NCBI GenBank assembly: GCA_023935145.1
Contig: CM043704.1
Coordinates: 96,125,873 to 96,189,872, forward strand
Origin: Bretschneidera sinensis
Taxonomy: Eukaryota > Streptophyta > Magnoliopsida > Brassicales > Akaniaceae
Direction: 5' to 3'
DNA length: 64,000 nucleotides
The stretch's first letter is position 1, and the number at the start of each line of letters is the position of its first letter. Shown in pieces: positions 51,201 through 64,000 of the stretch. A program made the translations under genes and the position numbers. The notes under the pieces were generated by a model. It did no database searches, was not told the DNA's origin, and saw only the letters and a program-made list of their open reading frames with translations.

Positions 51201-54200
51201 CCATGGAGTAGAATTTTGATCAGTGACGTGACCAACGTAAGTCGAACTTCAATTGTTCATGATGATGTCCCAGTGGGCAGTGGGGTCATGATCGTCTTTT
51301 CCCCTCTCCCGAGGCTGTAATACGGACCTACAGTTGATGATGGATGGGTCAACCACCGTACCTGCCTTAATAGTTAATACATTTCATATTTTAGTAAGTG
51401 CATTATTATTATTGCCCCCATCCATTCATTTGACCGTACAGGTGCACCAAAATTATCATGTTCGTATTTGCAGTGGATACGTTTGTTTCTCCGGTAAAGA
51501 TGGAACAGCAACCCGAACATTTGGATAAATGAGATTGCGATGTGATTTCATTTTCCCTTTTTATTTTTAATTTTTTTTAAGTTAGGTCATTGAAAGGTAT
51601 TTAAACCCCAACCATTAAGGTAATTATGTTGTCAATCTAGCCAGCATTATGTTGGTATTTTCCTTTTCACGCCTGTGTTGCGCCTTCAATGCTCTACATA
51701 ATTGTGCTCAAGAAAAAAAAAATGCTTAATCAATTCTTTTTGTTTTTTAGCTGATGTGTTAAGGGGACGGATTTGATTTTGACAGAAACACTGTTAAGTA
51801 AATTTAAAATTGTTAATTTTAATTTAGATTTGAATGGTGCTCACCTGTATCATCGATAATTGCTAAGTAAAAAATTTTATTCGAATTTGATTTTAATAAA
51901 TTTAAATTATTTTTTTAATTTTTGTTTAAAATAAACTTATTTTAATTAGGTTTAAACAAACTTAAAATCAGAATCAAACAAAACCACTTTCTCTACTTAC
52001 TCCATGATTTGTTTTTCTTTTCTTGAGCAAACCATGATTAAAGTTTTGTTTGGCTGCGCCTTGCAGCAATTCTTTCATGATTATTGTGAATGATTCCCAA
52101 GCACCATTTTTAGAGTAGTAATTTCTAAACTTGTTTTGTCAGGAAATGTGTACTTCAGCAAATCTATGTTGAGCTTTCCATAGATTTTTTTATAACACGT
52201 GGTTTTTTAATATTATCACGGCTCAAACTTAAATTTTAAAAAAAAATTAAAAAATAACTATCAACCCAACAGATTCGTTCTCACAAAATTTTTTTTTTGA
52301 TTAGATTAGGTTTAAATTCAATATTTTAAAAAAAGTATTAATAAAATTTTAAAAAGTTCTAAAACTCTAAGAATTGCTTGTCTTTACAATGCGTTCTTGA
52401 TACTCATTTTTCATCACCCCACCTTAATTCTTCCCCATCTCATAGTAAAAATATAAAAGGGAGAGGAAACAAATGGGTTTACTCAAGATTATAAGAGACA
52501 TATCTTCATTTGTCTCCGGGGTGGGCGTGGCGTGGTGATTAGGTAACATTAAAATTTTGTCAAAATATAACCATAACCATAATACTAATTTATTCAAAAT
52601 CATAACTATAAACCTAGTAATTTTTTTTGTTAACCACACTTTTGATTAGGTTCGGTTATCAAAATTTACAACTAACTACGGTTAACCAAAATTTTATCAA
52701 TTTAAGAAAGTTACACTAATAAAAGCATAATGTAATTTAAATAATCCATATTAAATTTTTTAACAATTAATTCACACTCAAATACTTCAAAATAAGTTAC
52801 AAATTACAAACTTTTAAATGAAAACTAAAATAACCAAAATATTAAACAATCAAACTATTTTCCTCTAAGTTCTTCCTTCAATCATCAATGTTAAAAAAAA
52901 TTGGTTTATTGTTAAAGTTGATATCTGTAATTACACCCGAGAGTCCAGAATGATTATGATTAACTGATTAATTAAGTGATTAAGCTATAAAGAGTTAGAG
53001 TATTTTACTTGTAAACTATTTTGCCATTTTATCATTGATCTTGAAATGTAAGTATAACTTATTGTTGTGATTTATAAAGATAAAATTTTAATTACATATA
53101 TAATGTATATTTAATTATATACTTATAAAAAATATATATAACTATAAAGTATATATATAATTTTAATATACTTAGTTTAAGTAGTTAACCAGCATATTTA
53201 AAAATTAAGAGCCAAAATCATAATCATAACAAAAATAAAAATTTTGAACCATAAAACTAACAATTTTTTTTATAACCATTTTTTTATTTGATTATAAAAT
53301 GATTAAAATTCTATTAAATTTTTAAGTTATTTGTATCCGACCTTAATTATAACTAGTTCTGCTTCATATTTATCCAAAACCAACAAATGATGCAAATTAA
53401 GAACCTTGAACGATATAAAAAGGTAAGACATAATTGTAAGTCCAACAGTAAACACTATCCGAACGATATAAAAAGATGGTTTGTAGAAAATCTATCAAAG
53501 TATCAAATCAACCATGGCAAAAAGAAAATTTTGTCCCATTCTGGCCTAGTGGGAGTTCCACTAATAACTGTGGAAAAGTTTATTATTAATTTTTCATATC
53601 AATTTTTTTTATTTAATTGTTTTCAAAATATGTATATTTTTAGGTAATTTAATTTAAAAAACCAGTTTTGAAAAAAAAAATTGTCACAAAAGGACCTCTG
53701 AAGGAAAAAAAGGAAGAAGCTTTTCTTATATGATTAAATAATTCCTTTTAAGATGAAAGAGTGAAAGCAAAGAATAGATGAGGTCATTACCCAAAAAAGA
53801 GAAAAAGGAACAAAAGGAAAAATCGTGGCGAGTTATATTTATCACTCCATCTGTTTTGACTCTTCTCTTTTGAATGGCACATGCAACCTTTTATTCTTTG
53901 GTTGTGGTCCTACTTTGTGAATAGAGAAGTTGTGACTGTGGGGTGAAGCGAATTAGCTGTCACCCCCACTTTGAGCTGTACAAGTGGCTCACGTGCTACC
54001 ATGACCTGTCTTGAGTGCCACCCATCAGATCTTTTGTTCGGAATGATTATAGGCCCAGAGCTCCTCCCATACTCGGTGAACTACTTAACTTGCATGGTCC
54101 GCTACAAGAAATTTAATTCTCTTTCAACAATTAAATAAATAAATAAATTTAAAATTGAAAAAAGAGTGATTGAAAATAATATAGTAAGGATAAATATAAA

Positions 54201-54627
54201 TAAAGTAATTGAAAATATATCTATCCGAAGGTACAAATGGATTCATTATAAACTGTATATTACAAAATCCAGAAATTAAACATGGTTTTCAGTAAAATCT
54301 AAAACAAAAAAAAAAACATAAAAATGATTTTCAATAAAATTAAAAGGTGAAAATAAAAGCAGAAAACGAAAACAATTTTTATTGTATGAAAGTAAGAAAA
54401 CGAAAACAATTTTTAAACAAAATTGGGCTAACCCATAGATTTATTAAAAAAAAGCCCAAATATTGTTGCTCAATGGGTTACTACCTCGCGCAAAAAATTC
54501 GTTAGGCTGGTAAACGACATGCCGTTTTGAGACACTTCTCCATTCACAAGACGAGTTCTTCACTTTTTCTCCTTATCCGCGGAGAAAGACAAGAGGCACC
54601 GAAGATTTGGGAAAAAACATTGAAATC
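48298..54627. other. Intergenic region between divergent kinesin and sugar kinase genes
   Basis: A 6.3-kb spacer. Bases 48298-48620 are GA/CT-rich and probably hold the kinesin 5' UTR and core promoter. From there to about 53700 it is AT-rich without a supported gene. A patch at 51080-51350 is clearly less AT-rich than its surroundings, but holds only short open frames. A CACGTG core lies at 53990-53995. Confidence 0.55.
53990..53995. promoter_or_regulatory. G-box core CACGTG upstream of the sugar kinase
   Basis: A palindromic CACGTG (context ggctcacgtgctacc), about 630 bases before the sugar kinase start, in a less AT-rich stretch of its promoter side. G-boxes bind bZIP and bHLH factors and are common upstream of light-regulated plastid genes. 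A single site can be chance. Confidence 0.3.
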
Positions 54628-58895
<4,268 letters not shown>

Positions 58896-61800
58896 AGAGA
58901 TCTTGGTACACTAGAAAGCAAGGACTGTACCAGGCAGATAGCATACTGGTTCAGATATGTATATCAGGCTAAAGTATGATAAGAGGAGGAGGAGGTCAAA
59001 TTTTTGAAAGATAAACTTCTTGAAATTGTTCATTTTAAGTGATACAAATTGTAATTATGTGTGAACAATGTAAAATTCCATCTGCATATATTAAAGGTTC
59101 AAATTTAAGTGGTTCGATCTCAAGCCCAATTTGTTCCATACTTCCATGCAATTTGAATTAAATTTACTTTTACTTCATGGAAATACTATATTAATTTGCT
59201 CAAACCAGAGATACTTTTGTCTTCTATGACACTAGAAGACAAATTTGATACTAGAAGACAGTTTTTGTGCAGATGACTAAATTAGTCGTGTACGCAGAGC
59301 TTTCCTTATTTTATACATAAGCAATATTTTAAAAAACTATTCATTATTATTTTGTATTAATGTTTTTTTATTAAATTTATTCAAAAAATATGCACATAAA
59401 AAATAAAAAAGAATAATTATATATAAAATTAATTGCACACAGAAACAAGTTTTTTTTATAAAAAATAATTATTATGTATTACTTAAATTATTGGAGTAAA
59501 ATTTTTATAGCATTAGGTTTTAATTTTTTTTCATTAACGAGAAAAGGGATGAAACTCGATTCTTTTAAATAGAAGACTCGAAAATAACTTTAGTACTAAT
59601 TCCTTTTAGTTTAAATTTGAATAAACAAGTTATTTATAAAAGAATTCATTACTTTAAACAAACACAAATTTTTCATAAACCAATCATTATATAATTAAAT
59701 TCATTAGGTTGAAAAAATGAAAAACATTGATAATGTTATGGTAGTTTGATTCTCTTAATTTATTGAACAATAAAGATAGGGAGACACCCCAACGTTCATC
59801 TCATTACATGATAGGTAATGAAATTTTATTTTGGTACATATATGTTATAATTCAGTTTTTGCATATTACACCTTAAGTTTTGTGAAAATCACTATAATAT
59901 ACACTCAAGTTTCAGAAAATCCAAATATACCTCCATGGTGTATGGTTGGGGATGTAATAATAGGGTAATAAGAGACAAACGATAAAAATTAAAGGTAGAT
60001 TCGAATCAAGTTTTAATCAAGTTATTCGAGCTCGATCAAACTTTGGCTCGTCGAACTTTGAACTGAACTCGAGTTTGGAAAATAAACTTAAATACCTTAT
60101 TGAATTGGACCCAAATACTTTTCTATTTGGCTCGTGAAACTCAAGAACAATACGATAAAATATTATCAATCTTGAACAGAACTCAAACCAATACTTACAA
60201 ATTGATATTAATATTATTATTTTATTTATTAAAATTAAATTTTAAGTTCGAATTTGAATAAATAATCTAATACTTAAGCTCAAGCTGGAACCATTTTATT
60301 TTGAGTTGAGTTATATTTGAATATCTTATCATTTAGATTTGGTTCAACTCGAGTTTACTCATAAAAAAAAAAACGAACATCAATTCATTTATTTTTCAAT
60401 CAATTATACCATGTAAGATAAATACGAAATGAAAATTTTATTTTAAGTTTTTTTTTTAATATTAATAAGATAGTTTTCAAGAATTACTGATAAAACATTT
60501 AAAAAATATATGTTTTATAAAAATTATTATAATATACACTTAAAGAAGTTTTATTGATTAATATCGTAAGATCAACATTTGAAACGAAAATATTGTTGAT
60601 ATCTATTTAAAGTAAGATTAAAGTGACGGAAGCCCGAAATCACTGCCAATCAACGGTGAGAAATCTGGTAGAGTGGTGACAAGAAAAATGATGATACTTC
60701 TACTTCAAGTCTTAATAAATGAAGGGAACATTTGCCGTCAACCGTCAGTTCTATCTGTGTATACTCAGGTTAAAACAGTTTTATAGTCATCACAAAAAAA
60801 TCTCTGTTCCGTAAGATACAAGGCTTTCATGCCCTTTGTTAGACACGCGCTCATATGTAAGTACCCTTTCATTTTTTCCTTTTTCCAGCTAAGGAGTTTA
60901 TTTTACTCCCCACATTAAACTTTTTATAAAAAATTAAGTAAAATAAAAAATGCATAAAAATTAGTGGGTTTTGGGATGTTTGGTTTTGTTTAAAAAGTTT
61001 CATTTAAAATTAATTTAAATGAGAACTAAACATTATTTTTAGTTCAATAAATATAATATTAATTTTTTAAATATATTTAAAATTCTATTGTATAATTAAA
61101 AAAATGACACCATAAAATTGTATATATGTGGGTAGATATTACAGAAAATAAGATTTATATAGGTGATTGGTGACCCTTATTTCATTTTTTTTAATTTTTA
61201 TAAAATGCCTTTTCAATAATTTTTAAAGTGATCAAAAGTAGTTTTCAAACCCTCACGTAGTTAATGAAAAATTAATTTTGAATTATTATGAAAAATAGAT
61301 TTTGGCTTAACGGTTATAATTTTCTAAGCTATCAAAGTTGTTTTCAAATCCTTCTATAGCTTATGAAAAACTAATTTTGAATTATGATGAAATGATGGAT
61401 TTTAATTTAACTATTGTTTTCAGATCAATAATTTAAAAGGTTGAAAAAATCGTTTCACTAAATATTGTAGTTCAATTATTGTTTTATCATAAGCAATTTT
61501 AAAAATTATAAACCATTTTTTAATTCAAACTAGTTTTATATATATATATATATATATATATTTTTCATGGTTTGGACAAAAGAAAAACACATGGAGAAAA
61601 ATGTTAAATGAGTGTGTTTAAGTTCTTTTTGGTTTCTTTAAAGTAACTTATAAGAAAAAAAGAAAAGAAAAAGGAAATCAAAGATTTTCTTTTTGGGTGT
61701 AAATCGTTGAACACTCTTTACAAGTCTAACCCCAAAAAACACACACAAAGCACCGCCGACTTGACATCCCCACATTACCCCAGACATCAGTGCCACGCCA

Positions 61801-61933
61801 TCAATCATCATGAACTCTGCCTCTGCAGTTTCTTTTTCTTTTATTTAATTTTTATTAATTAGGATGAAACCGTAAATTTGAGAGCTTCGTTTTAGAGGGA
61901 AGGTGCATGATTTCTCTTTTCATAATCCTCACA
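58896..61933. other. Intergenic region before the MEI2-like gene
   Basis: Three kilobases of AT-rich sequence without a supported gene. The first 200 bases are probably the sugar kinase 3' UTR. Bases 60010-60350 are rich in tcgaactcgagtttg-like words seen in dispersed plant repeats. A diverged tandem duplication lies at 61231-61428 and a TA microsatellite at 61537-61562. Confidence 0.55.
61231..61428. repeat. Diverged tandem duplication, period about 100
   Basis: Two units beginning atcaaa.gt.gttttcaaa at 61231 and 61331 continue with a shared aatgaaaaa.taattttgaatta block. Each ends in a gattttgg/gattttaa ttaac stretch. Confidence 0.8.
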
Positions 61934-61941
61934 TATTTATA
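61934..61941 (+). promoter_or_regulatory. Candidate TATA box of the MEI2-like gene
   Basis: The sequence tatttata lies in a less AT-rich stretch (cctcacatatttatagcaga). It would place transcription start near 61965 and a leader of about 165 bases before the ATG at 62130. Confidence 0.45.
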
Positions 61942-61995
61942 GCAGAAGGAGAGAGATCCAAGCCATTACTATTCATAAACCGGCCCGGAATAGTA

Positions 61996-62070
61996 ATGCC
62001 ATGTTTTGGTGAGAAGTGGGACGTACCACAACACTCTGCATACTTATCTATGCAGCATGCATATATATAG
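61996..62070 (+). CDS. Upstream open reading frame, 24 codons, before the MEI2-like gene
   Basis: An ATG at 61996 opens 24 codons (starting MPCFGEKW) and stops at 62068-62070, 60 bases before the main start. A second ATG at 62000 opens a 3-codon frame (MFW). If the predicted transcription start is right, both would be in the leader and could lower translation of the main frame. Conservation of the peptide is unknown. Confidence 0.35.
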   Translation: MPCFGEKWDVPQHSAYLSMQHAYI

Positions 62071-62129
62071 CTATCTGCTGTACCATTTCTCATTGTCTAC
62101 AAAAGAAAACAACTTGTTCTCCAATCTTC

Positions 62130-64000
62130 ATGGCTACACTGCATGATCTGCAGTGTGTTGAAACTCAAATCTTAAACCCAGAAGCTCCTTCCTTCTTCCC
62201 TAACCAAAATACCCAACAAATAATATCTTCATGTATAATCGCTACCCATCACAATCTCCTCCCTTCAAGTACTAATAATTTCTCATCCCCAAACACTCTA
62301 CTTCCCTTCCATGACCATTATCAACAACCTCCTCCACCACCATCATTTCCCAATCTCCACCACTTCACCTTATACTCTCCTCCTTCTCCACTTGTCTACT
62401 TTCATCATCTTCTTCACACAACAAACCCTTACCCTTCTAATCACCACCCCATATTACCCCCACCACCATCACAACAACAACAGAACCAATATGATCATCA
62501 TCTCTTGCCTGCAGCTCCATTACTGATGAGTAGTAGTACTCAAGTACCAATTGTCGACCCACCAAAAATGGAGGCTGCAGCTTATAATGATCATCAAAAG
62601 GGTACTAGAGGAAATAGTTGTTTTGGGGGGAGAAATGGAACAAATTATCGTGGTAGATTTAGAATTAGACAAGGTTTTTTTAGGAGGCATGGAAACCAGC
62701 TGCTTCAGGTCGGTAATTATAGCAGTAATAAGCAGGAATGGAGGGTCAAATGTGGTGGTACTATTGCTGATCATGCACATGATGAGCTGCAGAGCCGGCT
62801 GATCAGATATCATGCTGTGGTTCCGGTGCAAAAAGATGGCCACAACACCACTGTCATGATCAGGAATATACCCAATAAAATACACGTATATATACATATG
62901 ATCTTAATTAATTGCCTAGCTTATTTTCTCTACTTATGTGTTTATTTATTTATTTTTTTGTGTGTTTGTGTTTAATTTCCTAATTAATTAGTATTTGTGA
63001 GAATGCTTTAATTTTGCATCACATGCATTCCCTAGGTCTTTTTCTATGCTAAGTTTTAGTAACAATTTTGTAGTTTCAATTTACTTTCTTGTTTCTTGAG
63101 GTGAAATTTTTTTAGGGTATGTTCTTTAAATTAATTTCACTGTGATCAGTAGAAATCCATCTTTGTCTATTGTATTTGTATAAATTTACTACTCTAATGA
63201 CATATGTCTCTCTCTTTGGCTATTTTACTCAGTCGTGAAATGCTGATGGAGTTTCTTGACAATCACTGCATGGTGGAGAATCAAAAGGAAAATGCCATGC
63301 ACAGTTCTGCTACTGCTACTGCTACTGCTGCTGCTGCAGGCAAAGAAGCCATTGTGTCAGCCTTTGATTTCTTGTATTTGCCTATGGACTTCCAGTAAGT
63401 GGAATATATACTTCTACATCTTTATTCCATATTGCCAAAATCTTCATTTAATTACTACCGTCACCTTTGTTCCATTCGATATTTTGGGTATGTTTCATTA
63501 ATTATATATGTTCCCTATTTTGGGTATTAATTAATTAATGGTACATATTGATCATTTATTACTTTTACCTCTATTAATTAATGCAAATTGTGCTAGTATA
63601 AAAATTTGTTGTGGCTGTAATTCTGTGAATGTAACATGGGTACTGCACAAAATAATGCAGAACTGGATTAAACAAAGGTTATGCCTTTGTTAACTTCACA
63701 GACCCTAGAGCTGTTTGGAAGTTCCACCTTGCCTGTAATAATCGAGCTTGGGGCCATTGTCAGTCCAAGAAGAGAAGTCAAATAGCCAGTGCTAGGCTCC
63801 AGGTAATACAACTAGATCTAATCATTAATGCAAAATTCGCACAAAAGATTTTGTGATCTTTGGGGATTTTCAATTTTTTTAATAAGATGTTAATTTTAAT
63901 TAATTAATTGATTTTTAAATAAAACAGGGTAAAGAAGAACTGGTAAAGCATTTTAAGGGTATGGCCTTTCCTTGTGAGGACTTTTTACCAATATGTTTCA
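62130..64000 (+). CDS. MEI2-like protein with C-terminal RRM (MCT/TEL type), partial
   Basis: Plant MEI2-like proteins are RNA-binding regulators; the short forms (MCT and TEL/terminal ear1) keep only the C-terminal RRM. Exons are 62130-62885, 63233-63394, 63661-63802 and 63928 to beyond the right edge. The N-terminal region is rich in Pro, His, Gln and Ser, without RRM1 or RRM2. The RRM begins TVMIRNIPNK, continues with MLMEFLDNHC, FDFLYLPMDF, NKGYAFVNFT and AWGHCQSKK, and reaches HFKGMAFPCEDFLPICF at the edge. The exons fit only if one A of the run at 62877-62880 is absent: then exon 1 ends NKYT and joins TREMLMEF. As read, exon 1 ends NKIH and the join runs into TGA. Exon 2 has a coding (ACTGCT)n repeat giving SATATATATAAAAG. 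The start is the first ATG followed by a family-like sequence; TEL versus MCT is unresolved. Confidence 0.85.

Noticed and set aside
62311..62897. Other open frames over the MEI2-like first exon
   Set aside because: They are shadow frames of the Pro/His/Gln-rich coding region and have no recognisable domains.

Overview
This is nuclear DNA of a flowering plant, almost certainly a core eudicot. The genes are intron-rich with AT-rich introns and GT-AG splicing, there are large AT-rich spacers, microsatellites, a Ty1/copia remnant and a Tourist-type MITE, and every recognisable protein is a plant family member. I cannot name the species. All exon coordinates were built by hand from the sequence. 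Exon phases were checked for closure in every model; the two places where closure fails are reported as probable 1-nt frameshifts.

Layout from left to right. (1) 1-3454: a truncated, nonsense-bearing copy of the alpha-COP (coatomer alpha) gene, minus strand, running off the left edge. (2) 3455-11963: spacer between the two alpha-COP copies, holding a 78-bp minisatellite, an internally deleted copia element with a perfect 5-bp target duplication, and decayed fragments. (3) 11995-16983: the intact alpha-COP gene (minus, 3 coding exons, 1218 aa). (4) 19440-25346: an 11-exon plastid-targeted protein (minus, 340 aa), probably BFA3, with a poly-G tract and a candidate transposon in one intron. (5) 31975-33984: a B-box (BBX20-22 type) transcription regulator (plus) whose C-terminal part is out of frame. 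(6) 35540-48297: a 24-exon KIN-7 kinesin with a C-terminal RING finger (minus, 1100 aa), with a MITE in one intron. (7) 54628-58895: a plastid FGGY sugar kinase, XK-1/D-ribulose kinase type (plus, 9 exons, 493 aa). (8) 62130-64000: the 5' part of a MEI2-like C-terminal-RRM gene (plus), cut by the right edge and carrying an apparent 1-nt frameshift.

The genes are not an operon or pathway cluster. As I remember the Arabidopsis map, the set {XK-1, KIN-7/RING kinesin, BFA3, alpha-COP} sits together near At2g21370-At2g21390, and a KIN-7/RING kinesin lies near the BBX20 gene around At4g39050-At4g39070. The window therefore looks like one ancestral block from which both Arabidopsis segments derive. 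The most informative oddities are the recent partial duplication of alpha-COP, the frameshifts in the BBX and MEI2-like genes, the unusual splice sites around one exon of the BFA3-like gene, and the well-preserved transposon footprints. I found no evidence of a previously undescribed biological system.
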